From SYFY01 sp031385325 (GTDB lineage: Bacteria > Pseudomonadota > Gammaproteobacteria > Pseudomonadales > Azotimanducaceae), in NCBI GenBank assembly GCA_031385325.1, contig JANNBJ010000010.1:1-35727 (forward strand): a stretch of DNA of 35,727 bases, in the 5' to 3' direction. A model generated the notes under the pieces. The model saw nothing but the letters and a program-made list of their open reading frames with translations. It was not told where the DNA came from and did not search any database. A program made the translations under genes and the position numbers. Shown piece after piece: positions 16,741 through 25,025 of the stretch; the first letter of the stretch is position 1; each line of letters begins with the position of its first letter.

Positions 16741-17693
16741 CACTTCAACTCTTCAGTGGTGAATGAATACAGGCTGTCCGTTCGTGTGCTGAAATCTTCG
16801 GCGGACACCGTTGGCGCAACACGAAAAGTTTCTGGCAACACGGTGGCATCAAACTCCGGATACAACAAAAACAGATCGTCAAACGACCAGGAAGTCAGCA
16901 CCGAATATCCAATGATCAACCACGCAAAACCCTGTGCGTAAGCATGGCGAAAAACAGGCGTCTGCCGAAGCGCAAAACGCAGATTCATCGTCAGTGCAAA
17001 AGCCAGACAGGCGCCGCCAATCAGATAACGAATGACCTGCACGGCGGTGAGGGAACCGGTATTGAACGCAATCACTTCAAGCAGAAATTCACCGACCTGA
17101 TTGAGTGAGACCGCAATAAGCGCAACCAGCCAGTGATGTAAAAACCGTGGTTCGCCCCGCGAGATGCGCGCGATCACCGCCCAAACCGTTGCCCACACCA
17201 GAGTCATCGTGAGATAGCTGATCAGCTCCTGCACCAGCCGGGAAAACTCCATGGTCTGATACGACCGCAGCCAGGTATCGAGCGCAATCAGGGCGACAAA
17301 ACCAGCCAGCCCCAGAACCAGGCGGGATGGTGTCGTCAAGGAAGAGAAGAGCTGCTCGATGCGATCAAACGACAGTACGGAATCTACGGGATGATCCAGC
17401 GCATAGATCCGCAAATGGGTTCGACCGAGACCGACCGTTTCGCCAGATGCCAGAACGACGGGCGTTTCGTCGATCGTTTTTCGACCACTCCAGATCGGAA
17501 TGCCCGCCTGAGTCGCTCGAATCTGTTGTCCATGTTCGGTGGCTTCTATCACCGCATGGTGCGCATCCACGTACGGGTCCGAGATGATCACATCATTGTC
17601 AAACGCCCGACCGAGGGTTGCGACCGCACCATTGATTCGATGCCGCTCAATCACGCGGCCAGAACGGCTGGTGACTTCGACTATGAAGCCCAT
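16740..17693 (-). CDS. FHA-domain membrane protein
   Basis: A 317-residue protein with an N-terminal FHA domain (~24-97) and about five membrane segments (~122-142, 158-177, 186-206, 220-238, 253-272), then a soluble tail. The FHA domain keeps Gly28-Arg29 and the strand DNDVIISDPYVDAHHAVI, but the usual SxxH element is DAHH here, so the serine that helps hold phosphothreonine in canonical domains is replaced. Phosphopeptide binding may be altered or lost. The ATG lies inside the last codons of the protease gene (13-base overlap), pointing to translational coupling and a shared function. No Ser/Thr kinase or phosphatase of known type is in the window. Function unknown; an inner-membrane adaptor for the exported protease is one idea. 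Confidence 0.8.
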   Translation of the reverse strand: MGFIVEVTSRSGRVIERHRINGAVATLGRAFDNDVIISDPYVDAHHAVIEATEHGQQIRATQAGIPIWSGRKTIDETPVVLASGETVGLGRTHLRIYALDHPVDSVLSFDRIEQLFSSLTTPSRLVLGLAGFVALIALDTWLRSYQTMEFSRLVQELISYLTMTLVWATVWAVIARISRGEPRFLHHWLVALIAVSLNQVGEFLLEVIAFNTGSLTAVQVIRYLIGGACLAFALTMNLRFALRQTPVFRHAYAQGFAWLIIGYSVLTSWSFDDLFLLYPEFDATVLPETFRVAPTVSAEDFSTRTDSLYSFTTEELK

Positions 17694-18961
17694 TTGGTCA
17701 TACCCATGTATTTGCGAGTAAAGAGCTGTGCGTTTTCCTTGCTGACGCCGGAGATCGCAAAGTGGCTGGACAACGAACGATGATCCTTGCCGAGCAGTAC
17801 ACCGAGAAACAGAACATCAAACAGCTTCGGATATTTTTTATATTGCCGCACACACTGCACCACCCGCCAGACCGCTTCCGGAGCATCGGCGCCGACAAAT
17901 TCGGTCGAACAATGGTAGTTGGTGACATCCTCCTCACCAGCCGGATTGCGTGTGAACATTCGGCTGTAACTATCGGTCAGAAGTCTATGAAAACGCAGGG
18001 ATTGCAGCTGGTCTGAAGTCACCCATCCGTACTGATAGTCAATGGCGCCGGTCTGCAGTGAACCGGACAGATAGATCGTGTCCTCCGATGTGCAGGACGA
18101 CTCGGTCATGCGGTATAACAACTCCTTGTCGTCGTTGGTGTCGCCCCAGCACTTGAAATAGGCACTCACCTCGCCCGCGACATTCATCTCGCCAAGTTTC
18201 TGCGTGGGCCAGTCGAGGTTCACGAGCAAGGCGTATTTGTATTCCTGATCTGCATAAAGCTGTGCTTCGATTTCGGACTGATAAGCCGTGGCCTCCAGCG
18301 GTTCAGAACGCGCCATCGCCTGGTCCTTGAGTGCGATCAGATATTTTGCCGGCACGAGAAAACTGATCTGGTTGCCCGAGGTGGCAACGTTGACGCCGAT
18401 GATCTCGCCAACTTCGTTGAGCGCAGGTCCTCCACTCATGCCTGGATTGAGTGACCCGCTGAACAACAACTTCTGATAGAAGCTGCGTTCGAGCAGGCCG
18501 TTATACGTGCCCGGGATGATGGTCTGGCCCAGATCATAGGGATTACCAAGGGAGTACACAGAGTCACCCTTGTTGATCTCGGCCGTCGAAAAAGACAGCC
18601 CGCCGGTGGCCGGCGTGTCGCGGCGCAGCAGCGCCAGGTCGTGGACGACGTCGAAATCAACCAGGGTCGCTTCGCCGCGCTTGCCTGCCGTGTCGAGGTA
18701 TTCGATTCGGTACTTATCAGGTTTGTGCAGCGCATCTGAAACAACATGGAAATTGGTTGCGACCAGATCTGTGTCAGCCAGCTGAAATCCAGACCCGATC
18801 GCAGATTTGTTGCCAGACTCGGCCTCGATGATGAGGATCTGATAGACGCTCGCGGCCGCCTGATCAAATACTGATCTCGCTTCGGAATCGGCGGTTGCCT
18901 CTGTACACCAGCAAAATATCGCCCCGGCAAAAAGCGAGACGCGGAAGAAGAATCTGATGAT
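17681..18961 (-). CDS. Exported trypsin-like serine protease with a novel C-terminal domain; start unclear
   Basis: The frame encodes a chymotrypsin-fold protease. Reading upstream of the first canonical start (GTG 18559) gives an N-terminal hydrophobic stretch (RFFFRVSLFAGAIFCWC, about 18955-18905), GSGFQLADTDLVATNFHVV with catalytic His at 18746-18748, and HDLALLR with Asp at 18638-18640. The nucleophile Ser is at 18434-18436 in NPGMSGGPAL. Starting at GTG 18559 would remove His and Asp, so the longer frame must be real, yet it has no ATG, GTG or TTG before the in-frame TGA at 18992-18994. The listed end is the first of two ATC codons. Alternatively an ATG at 18995 in another frame joins it if one base of the A6 run at 18975-18980 is surplus. 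The ~200-residue C-terminal part has four cysteines and no recognised family. The 3' end overlaps the FHA gene. Confidence 0.75.
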   Translation of the reverse strand: MIRFFFRVSLFAGAIFCWCTEATADSEARSVFDQAAASVYQILIIEAESGNKSAIGSGFQLADTDLVATNFHVVSDALHKPDKYRIEYLDTAGKRGEATLVDFDVVHDLALLRRDTPATGGLSFSTAEINKGDSVYSLGNPYDLGQTIIPGTYNGLLERSFYQKLLFSGSLNPGMSGGPALNEVGEIIGVNVATSGNQISFLVPAKYLIALKDQAMARSEPLEATAYQSEIEAQLYADQEYKYALLVNLDWPTQKLGEMNVAGEVSAYFKCWGDTNDDKELLYRMTESSCTSEDTIYLSGSLQTGAIDYQYGWVTSDQLQSLRFHRLLTDSYSRMFTRNPAGEEDVTNYHCSTEFVGADAPEAVWRVVQCVRQYKKYPKLFDVLFLGVLLGKDHRSLSSHFAISGVSKENAQLFTRKYMGMTKWAS

Positions 18962-19050
18962 GGACCGACCTGCGAAAAAAGAGAGCCGTGATCATAGGAG
19001 GCTGTTGAGAAGTTGGAAACGTCTTTACAGCGGCGTCACGAATGAGGAGC

Positions 19051-19061
19051 CGGTTTGACCA
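19051..19061. promoter_or_regulatory. Second GntR/FadR-like half-matching site
   Basis: CGGTTTGACCA differs by one position from the FadR-family pattern TNGTNNNACNA and shares GGT-TGACCAC with the stronger site 101 bases downstream. It lies within a longer inverted repeat (AGCCGGT at 19048-19054, ACCGGCT at 19072-19078). It could be an auxiliary operator for the regulator encoded at 19217. Confidence 0.35.
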
Positions 19062-19151
19062 CGTTTCTGAGACCGGCTTCCCGATTTTGATACTCTCAGT
19101 AACATTCTTTTGCTTTTTTCCCGCTCCTGCCTACAATTGCCCTGACCAATC

Positions 19152-19162
19152 TGGTCTGACCA
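19152..19162. promoter_or_regulatory. FadR/GntR-type operator
   Basis: TGGTCTGACCA is a perfect palindrome around its central T and fits TNGTNNNACNA, the pattern of the FadR subfamily of GntR regulators; the wider ATCTGGTCTGACCACTT closely resembles E. coli FadR sites. A partly overlapping longer repeat (ATCTGGT 19149-19155, ACCAGAT 19173-19179) uses the same left half. It is 54 bases before the start of a GntR gene, suggesting autoregulation. Confidence 0.6.
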
Positions 19163-19216
19163 CTTCGGTAATACCAGATCCAGAGCCCTACTGACACAGC
19201 CAATCGACTGTTACCC

Positions 19217-19954
19217 ATGACCAAACACGAAGAAATCGCGGAAGTCCTGACTGAAGAAATTTTGTCTCGGCGCTTTCGGCCGGGCGAAAGACTGCCTTCC
19301 GAGCGTGATCTGGCGGCGCGTTTTGACGCCAACCGAGGTGCCGTGCGCGAAGCCATGAAAAAGGTGGCTCAGCTCGGGCTCGCCTCCATCCAGCCTGGCG
19401 GCGCGAGGGTCGAACCGATCGAACACGCCAGTCTGGATATCATCGGGATCATGTTGCAGCGCACACCAACACCGGAACCTGCGCTCGTCATCGACATCCT
19501 CGAGGCCATCAATTCGCTCGTTCAGGTCGCAGCCGACCGGGTCATACGCAATGCGAGCACAGAAGAGATCAATTCCATTCGCGCGCTGATTCGGCCGTTG
19601 ATGCATGGGGTGCATGGGGTGCATGAACAACTGGACGAGGCCGCGCACACTGTGGCTCGTATGGAGTTGTTCCGCGCCATCATGGTCACCAGCCGACAGA
19701 TCATCTGTCAGCTGGTTGCGAAAGCGCTGTTTGAACAGCTGATTCCCGGTTTCGCGGACATCAACCATCCTGCCGCCGTCGATTCACGCGCGTTTGCGGA
19801 ACTGATGCAGGATCTGGACGACGCCCTCCTCCAGCGTGACCGCGACGCCGCACGCAACGCTTTCACGGCGCTCGACGCACTCGATCGCAGCAGCATTTTC
19901 GCCACATTGAATCCAACTGATCCCACGCCACAGGTAGTCGAGGTGTCCCTATGA
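19217..19954 (+). CDS. FadR-subfamily GntR transcriptional regulator
   Basis: A 245-residue regulator. The N-terminal winged helix-turn-helix (~1-72) shows ILSRRFRPGERLPSERDLAARFDANRGAVREAMKKVAQLGL, the GntR DNA-binding signature. The rest is helical, of FCD type, and would bind a small-molecule effector, often an organic or acyl acid. Within the linker a 9-bp unit (TGCATGGGG, 19602-19619, plus a partial copy) is tandemly repeated in frame and gives HGVHGVH. The stop overlaps the next ATG by 4 bases (ATGA), so it is coupled to the RND remnant. Two palindromes upstream suggest autoregulation. The ribosome site is weak. Ligand unknown. Confidence 0.9.
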   Translation: MTKHEEIAEVLTEEILSRRFRPGERLPSERDLAARFDANRGAVREAMKKVAQLGLASIQPGGARVEPIEHASLDIIGIMLQRTPTPEPALVIDILEAINSLVQVAADRVIRNASTEEINSIRALIRPLMHGVHGVHEQLDEAAHTVARMELFRAIMVTSRQIICQLVAKALFEQLIPGFADINHPAAVDSRAFAELMQDLDDALLQRDRDAARNAFTALDALDRSSIFATLNPTDPTPQVVEVSL

Positions 19955-20668
19955 TCATGAAGAAGTTCATCATTCCTGGCCTGGTCATACTGGCTTCCTT
20001 CCTGGTGGCGGCGGGCATCATGGCGACCGCGCCCGAAGTCAAACCGACGACACCCGACATCATCCCGACCACGGTACGAGTGCTGACGGTTCAACCTGCG
20101 CCCACGCAGCTAAGGGTCAGGGCCCAGGGTTCGGTGCTGCCAAATACCGAATCGGATCTTGTTTCTGAAGTCCGTGGTCGAATCGTCCGGATGTCTCCGG
20201 CGATGAACCCCGGTGGGTTCTTCAATGCGGGAGACGTATCGCACACAAACCAGTCCTGAAGAAGAGAACGCGAGTATCCAGAAGGAAGTCCTGCCCAGGA
20301 TTCGCGCCAGGTTTCCGCAGATCACCATCGGTCTGGGTGGTGAACAGGATGAAGGCCGTAATGGACGCAGGTGTAGTGCGGTTCCGTCCGATCATGCTGA
20401 CCTCGGTGACAACTGTTGCCGGATTGATCCCGACCATGTATTCCTGCACACCAGCCACCATGTTTTCATCCCGATGGCGATTTCACTCGCGTACGGTGTC
20501 CTGTTTGCGACTGTGATCACCCTGTTGCTGGTGCCTGCGCTGTACATGATCATCGATGATCTGTTTGGTTGGGACACTGTCGCGCAAGGGCAAAAAGACG
20601 ATGCCGTTATCCGAAAAACCGTACAGACTGAAAAGAGCGTGTTACCGACCTCGCCGGATGCGAGCTGA
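19951..20668 (+). pseudogene. Decayed RND efflux operon: adaptor N-terminus joined to pump C-terminus
   Basis: From ATG 19951 the first ~96 codons read as an RND membrane-fusion adaptor: membrane anchor KKFIIPGLVILASFLVAAGIM, then VRAQGSVLPNTESDLVSEVRGRIV and GGFFNAGDV. There the match stops and the frame ends at 20259. A second frame continues with pump periplasmic sequence (SIQKEVLPRIRARFPQITIGLGGEQ, to ~20340). A third frame reads MDAGVVRFRPIMLTSVTTVAGLIP (20361-20432), and from ~20460 the second frame resumes with IPMAISLAYGVLFATVITLLLVP. So at least two large deletions and frameshifts have collapsed an adaptor gene and a ~1000-residue pump gene into ~720 bases. Not functional as an efflux pump. 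Its 3' end overlaps tctA, which is convergent. Confidence 0.85.
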
Positions 20669-22135
20669 CATAGGCCACATCAGAAACAGGATTGTCATGA
20701 TCGACATCACCAGTGCGGCTGGCCTCTCCCAGAGAAATTGCCAGCCGCCATCGTAGAGAATGAGAGATCGTTGCAGGTTTTCCTCAAGAAAACCGCCAAG
20801 GATGAAACCAAGCAACAACGGCGCCAGTGGAAAATCGAGCAGCCGCAGACCCACCGCGAACACCGCAACGATCACCATCACCGTCACATCCGTCGGATCA
20901 AACGACACGAGATAGACCCCGAGCAGACAGAACAGCAGCACGATCGGCATCAGTATCGACTGCGGGATACGCAGCAGTCTTGCTAGCCATGAAATCATCG
21001 GCAGATTGATGACCAGCAGCATCAGGTTGCCTAGAAACATCGAAACAATAACTGACCAGAAGACCTCCGGGTGCTCCACATACAAACGTGGTCCAGGTTG
21101 CAGGCCATGGGCAATCAGCGCACCGAGCATGATGGCCGTGGTTCCCGATCCAGGTATGCCAAGCGTCAACAAGGGAACAAACGAACCGGTGGACGCTGCG
21201 TTGTTGGCGCACTCCGGCGCGGCAACCCCGCGAGGATTGCCTTCGCCAAATGCAGGCACCGCGTTGGGGCCTGCCAGCTTTTTCTCCATGGCGTAGGAGA
21301 GGAAAGACGCAACTGTGGCCCCTGCGCCCGGTAACACGCCAATGAGAAAACCGGTGATGGAGTGACGAGCCACGGGCGCTGCGATGTCGCGCACATCTTG
21401 CCTCGACAAACGCAGGTCCCTGGCCTGCGTGCTGCGGATATGATCACCGTCATTCATGCGATCCTGCAGGATGACAAGCACCACTTCAGCCAACGCATAA
21501 GTGGCCATGGCGATGAGCAGGAAGCTCAGCCCATCAACCAGTTCAAGGCGACCGAAGGTGAGCCTCGGCAAGCCGGAGATGCCGTCCGTACCCACTGTCG
21601 CAAGCATCATGCCGACGATGGCCATCGCATAGCCTCGCAGCACCTGCCCTTCGCCCGAAAGCGAGGCCACCGCCGCCAGGCCCATGGCCATCATGGCAAA
21701 GTACTCTGGCGACTGGAATGTCAACGCAAGCTCCGCAAGCAGAGGTGATGCAACAAGCAAACCAACGGCGCCGACAATACCACCGACAAAACTCGCCCAG
21801 GCGGCAATGGCAAGCGCTTTCCCTGCCATGCCTTGTTGTGCCATGGGAAAACCATCGAACGTGGTGACCACTGAACTTGAGCAACCCGGCGTATTGATGA
21901 GTATCGAGGAAGTTGAGCCGCCAAAGGCAGCGCCGTAGTACACACCCGCCATCAGGATCAGTGCGGCTGAAGGGTCAAGCGAATAGGTCATGGGAATCAT
22001 CAGCGCAACGGCCGTTGCCGGTCCTAGTCCCGGCAACATGCCAATGAACGTGCCGGTGAAACAACCCAGCATGACCATGAGGATATTGAACGGCGTGAAC
22101 GCAGTTTCAATGCCGATCAGCAGCCCCTCAAACAT
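20642..22135 (-). CDS. tctA: Tripartite tricarboxylate transporter, large membrane subunit TctA
   Basis: A 497-residue polytopic permease from ATG 22135. GIETAFTPFNILMVMLGCFTGTFIGMLPGLGP, GVYYGAAFGGSTSSILINTPG and the internally repeated LIGVLPGAGATVASFLSYAMEKK with LTLGIPGSGTTAIMLGAL are hallmark TctA motifs. It carries substrate across the inner membrane, driven by ion gradients. The ATG overlaps the end of tctB by 8 bases; the open frame to 22174 lies within tctB and is not used. The last 27 bases are antisense to the RND remnant. Family substrates include citrate, other di/tricarboxylates and aromatic acids; which one applies is unknown. Confidence 0.94.
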   Translation of the reverse strand: MFEGLLIGIETAFTPFNILMVMLGCFTGTFIGMLPGLGPATAVALMIPMTYSLDPSAALILMAGVYYGAAFGGSTSSILINTPGCSSSVVTTFDGFPMAQQGMAGKALAIAAWASFVGGIVGAVGLLVASPLLAELALTFQSPEYFAMMAMGLAAVASLSGEGQVLRGYAMAIVGMMLATVGTDGISGLPRLTFGRLELVDGLSFLLIAMATYALAEVVLVILQDRMNDGDHIRSTQARDLRLSRQDVRDIAAPVARHSITGFLIGVLPGAGATVASFLSYAMEKKLAGPNAVPAFGEGNPRGVAAPECANNAASTGSFVPLLTLGIPGSGTTAIMLGALIAHGLQPGPRLYVEHPEVFWSVIVSMFLGNLMLLVINLPMISWLARLLRIPQSILMPIVLLFCLLGVYLVSFDPTDVTVMVIVAVFAVGLRLLDFPLAPLLLGFILGGFLEENLQRSLILYDGGWQFLWERPAALVMSIMTILFLMWPMSARIRRGR

Positions 22136-22592
22136 CTGCAATCCACAAACTGCCTGGATCAAGGTACAGACCAAGCAGCCCGACCAGGAGCGCCCACAAA
22201 GCAGCGCTCACGAGTAATGGCACCCACAGTAACGTCGGACGGTGCCTGACCCCGAGAACGAGCAGGCTCGCAAGCAGCGCCAGCGCCGATGCAGACAATA
22301 CGCCGAGAGGTTCGATCACGAGGCCAAACACGATACAAACGGTCAGCAGCCCGAAGGCCTGCCACCAGCGTCGGTAATCTGCAGACAAGGTTGAAACCAG
22401 CGACACCCCGGACTTGTGTGGGAACAACAAAGTCACACCGATGATCGAGAGCGCTCCGGCCAGTACCAGGGGCATCGTCTGCGCGGTCATCGCTTCACGG
22501 GCATCCGCCGCGAAGACCGGTATCTGCAGCGCCTGCCAGCCGTACAGGCCGGCAATCACCAACACCACGAGTCCGGGTAATCGAGCGGTCAT
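22128..22592 (-). CDS. tctB: Tripartite tricarboxylate transporter, small membrane subunit TctB
   Basis: A 154-residue protein with four predicted membrane helices (~5-20, 40-57, 78-112 as two, 120-143), the usual TctB size and layout. LPGLVVLVIAGLYGWQALQIP is typical of its N-terminus. It overlaps tctC by 4 bases (ATGA) and tctA by 8, so the three are translationally coupled in the order C-B-A. TctB is poorly conserved, and the identification leans partly on context. Confidence 0.88.
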   Translation of the reverse strand: MTARLPGLVVLVIAGLYGWQALQIPVFAADAREAMTAQTMPLVLAGALSIIGVTLLFPHKSGVSLVSTLSADYRRWWQAFGLLTVCIVFGLVIEPLGVLSASALALLASLLVLGVRHRPTLLWVPLLVSAALWALLVGLLGLYLDPGSLWIADV

Positions 22593-23548
22593 TGCAGAAA
22601 TCCCAGCGCGCGCATGAGTTCGGCAATCTGGGCTTCCTGACCATCGAGGTAAGTGCTGAAATCCGCACCCGTATGGAACACCTGTACCCAGCCATGACGA
22701 TGCAGTTCGTCGCGCCAGGCTTGCGTTTCAGTGAGCGCACCTAACAGTTGCGTATAGGTCGCAAGGTCAGTGACCGACAGACCCGGGACGGCGAAGAAAC
22801 CCCGCCAATTGAGAAATTCCAGTGGATAACCCAGTTCCGCAAACGTCGGCACCTCTGGCAGTTCTTTCAATCGCGCTGGCGCCGCAACCGCAAGCGCACG
22901 GATGTGGCCCGACTGAATGTAGGAGATGGCATCCCCGATCGTTGCAGCCATCGCCACCGTCTCACCACCGAGCAGCGCGAGCGTCGCCTGACCACCCGCG
23001 CCGTAGGGGACATAACGTGCGCGTTGGGGGGCGATCCCGAACGCCTGAAACGAGCTGGCCAGTATCAGATGATCAAGATCACCACGGTTCGAGCCGCCTG
23101 CGAACTTGATGCTTTCAGGACTGCTTCGCAACGTAGCCACCAGTTCATCAAGCGTGCGCCAGGGTGCATCGCTGCGCACCATGAGCGCGCCATAGTCGCC
23201 GATCATGGAGGCAACCGGCGTCAACTCCCGCCAGTTCTGTTGAAATTCCGGACGCAGCGTACGAACCAGGATCGGCGTCGAACTCACCATCAACACCGAT
23301 TCGCTACGTGCGCGACGATCCAGCATGTAGGCAAATCCTTTGGCGCCACCCGCACCGCTGCGGTTTTCGAACGATGCATGTTGAACGAGGCCCGCGTTCA
23401 TCAACGCCATACCCGTTGCCCGCGCAGTAGTATCCCAACCACCCCCTGCCCCGCCGGGAACCAGAAAGTGCAGCGACTCCATCGTGGGTGCAGCCCATGA
23501 CTGAATGCCCCAGAACAAGGCAGACAACACGAGCAGACGGCGAAACAT
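22589..23548 (-). CDS. tctC: Tripartite tricarboxylate transporter, periplasmic binding subunit TctC
   Basis: From ATG 23548 the protein has 319 residues with a signal peptide (MFRRLLVLSALFWGIQSWA, cleavage before AP). The mature part has LHFLVPGGAGGGWDTTARATG, the Bug-type carboxylate-binding N-terminal motif, plus ENRSGAGGAKG and YVPYGAGGQATLALLGGETVAMAA. It should capture an organic acid in the periplasm and deliver it to TctAB. The frame opens at 23653, inside the flavoprotein gene, but only the later ATG gives a clean signal peptide. The start is 28 bases after the flavoprotein stop on the same strand. Confidence 0.92.
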   Translation of the reverse strand: MFRRLLVLSALFWGIQSWAAPTMESLHFLVPGGAGGGWDTTARATGMALMNAGLVQHASFENRSGAGGAKGFAYMLDRRARSESVLMVSSTPILVRTLRPEFQQNWRELTPVASMIGDYGALMVRSDAPWRTLDELVATLRSSPESIKFAGGSNRGDLDHLILASSFQAFGIAPQRARYVPYGAGGQATLALLGGETVAMAATIGDAISYIQSGHIRALAVAAPARLKELPEVPTFAELGYPLEFLNWRGFFAVPGLSVTDLATYTQLLGALTETQAWRDELHRHGWVQVFHTGADFSTYLDGQEAQIAELMRALGFLQ

Positions 23549-23576
23549 CGAGATGTTCGGCTGGCCCCCAAAGTTC

Positions 23577-25025
23577 TTAGCCACCGGTGTACCGAAACCA
23601 GCGCCGCATGAGATCCGCAACTCGCGGCGTGAGGCGAGTTCGACCATAGGCACCGGCCAGGCGCTTCAGATACTCACTGCGTGTTGGATAGGCAAAGATC
23701 GTGCGATCAGCGGCCGACAGACCGCGGCCCTGACTCATCAGCATCACCACAGTTGCGATCTGCTCACCTGCATCGGGACCGACAATACTCGCTCCGACAA
23801 TGCGGTCACTACCTTTGGCCGTAAACACTTCAGCGTAACCACTCGGGAACGGCTCTGCTCTGCCGCGATCAAGCTCATCGAACGAAATGGAATAGGTGTC
23901 GAATGCCTGACCATTTGCCAGCATGGCTTCGGCGGTCAGACCGACCGATGCGACCTCCGGCTGCGTATAGGTGCAATGCGGAACCACCAGACGATCGGCT
24001 CTTGCGGTCGGCGCAAACAGCGCGTTCTGGATCAATACCCTCGCCTGCGCATCGGCGTGATGGGTGAATTGCACCCGGGATGAACAATCCCCAGCTGCGT
24101 AGACCCTCTTGTTGGTAGTGCGCAGTCGCTTGTCCACCTGGATGAAACCCTGCGGGTCGGCCTGGATTCCTGCGCGCTCCAGAGCGAGCCCTGCCGTATT
24201 CGGACGCCTGCCCAGTGCAACCAGAACCTCATCGACCGAAAAGGTCTGCTCACCGACGTGAATCACCAGACCGCCTTCCTGGCTGACATTGGTGACCGCC
24301 GCGCCGACATGCAGATGAATGCCAAGATCGGTCATGGCAGTTGCAAGCGTTGCACTCGCCCGCTCGCTTTCCAGCGGCAGGACACGTGGTGCCATCTCGA
24401 ACAGATGCACCTGGCTGCCCAGCCGGGCAAACACCTGTGCCATCTCGCAGCCAATGGCGCCAGCCCCGAGTATGGCAAGCGTCGGTGGCAGCATCTTCAG
24501 GTCGAAGATGATCTCGTTGGTCAATGGCTCGGCTTCCCGCAAGCCTGGAATGGGTGGCACTGCGGGGCTGGCACCGGTGCAGATCGCGATCCGTCGCGCA
24601 TTCAACAAGGTCTCGCCAACACGAACGGTGCGGCCATCTTCAAAGCTCGCCTCGCCAAGAAAGACATCGACCCCTGCCTGCGTGTATCGCTGCACGGAAT
24701 CGTGGGGAGCAATGGATGCCCTGACCTCACGCATCCATGCAAATGCCGCCGCGAAGTCGGCTTTGGGATGATGGTGAGTAAATTCAAGCAGCGCCTTGGA
24801 GGGTACGCAGCCGACGTTCAGGCAATCTCCGCCCATCAGATGTCGCTCAACCAGGGCAACCTTCGCACCAAGCCCCGCGGCACCAATGGCTGCAATCAGG
24901 CCGGCGGGTCCTGCACCGATGACAACCAGATGGTACTGGTCCTTTGGCACCGGATTCTGGTAACCCGATGGCGCCAGGGCTTCGCGCCATGCCAGATCAA
25001 AATTCTGTCCGGGATAGTCGCTCAT
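23577..25025 (-). CDS. Class I pyridine nucleotide-disulfide oxidoreductase (MerA/Lpd-like)
   Basis: A 482-residue FAD/NAD(P) flavoenzyme. GAGPAG (~37-42) binds FAD, GGDCLNVGCVPSK carries the redox disulfide Cys68-Cys73, GAGAIGCEMA binds NAD(P), and VYAAGDCS is the second FAD motif. In dihydrolipoamide dehydrogenase the C-terminal dimer domain has HxHPTxxE; here it is FAYPTRSE, so the catalytic histidine is replaced and a lipoamide role is unlikely. The C-terminal MerA cysteine pair is also absent, so it is not a mercuric reductase. The first ~28 residues are an extra N-terminal tail. Its ATG overlaps the TVP38 gene by 4 bases, a pairing (or fusion) seen widely in bacteria; substrate unknown. 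Confidence 0.9.
   Translation of the reverse strand: MSDYPGQNFDLAWREALAPSGYQNPVPKDQYHLVVIGAGPAGLIAAIGAAGLGAKVALVERHLMGGDCLNVGCVPSKALLEFTHHHPKADFAAAFAWMREVRASIAPHDSVQRYTQAGVDVFLGEASFEDGRTVRVGETLLNARRIAICTGASPAVPPIPGLREAEPLTNEIIFDLKMLPPTLAILGAGAIGCEMAQVFARLGSQVHLFEMAPRVLPLESERASATLATAMTDLGIHLHVGAAVTNVSQEGGLVIHVGEQTFSVDEVLVALGRRPNTAGLALERAGIQADPQGFIQVDKRLRTTNKRVYAAGDCSSRVQFTHHADAQARVLIQNALFAPTARADRLVVPHCTYTQPEVASVGLTAEAMLANGQAFDTYSISFDELDRGRAEPFPSGYAEVFTAKGSDRIVGASIVGPDAGEQIATVVMLMSQGRGLSAADRTIFAYPTRSEYLKRLAGAYGRTRLTPRVADLMRRWFRYTGG

Noticed and set aside
18436..18930. 164-codon minus-strand frame overlapping the protease N-terminus
   Set aside because: It is a different frame with basic, low-information sequence; the protease motifs lie in the other frame.
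19602..19625. 9-bp tandem repeat inside the GntR gene as a regulatory iteron
   Set aside because: It is in frame within the coding sequence, short, and best explained as slippage in the linker.
23577..25025. Naming the flavoprotein merA or lpd
   Set aside because: It lacks the MerA C-terminal cysteine pair and metal-binding N-terminal domain, and the Lpd histidine in the dimer domain is replaced.
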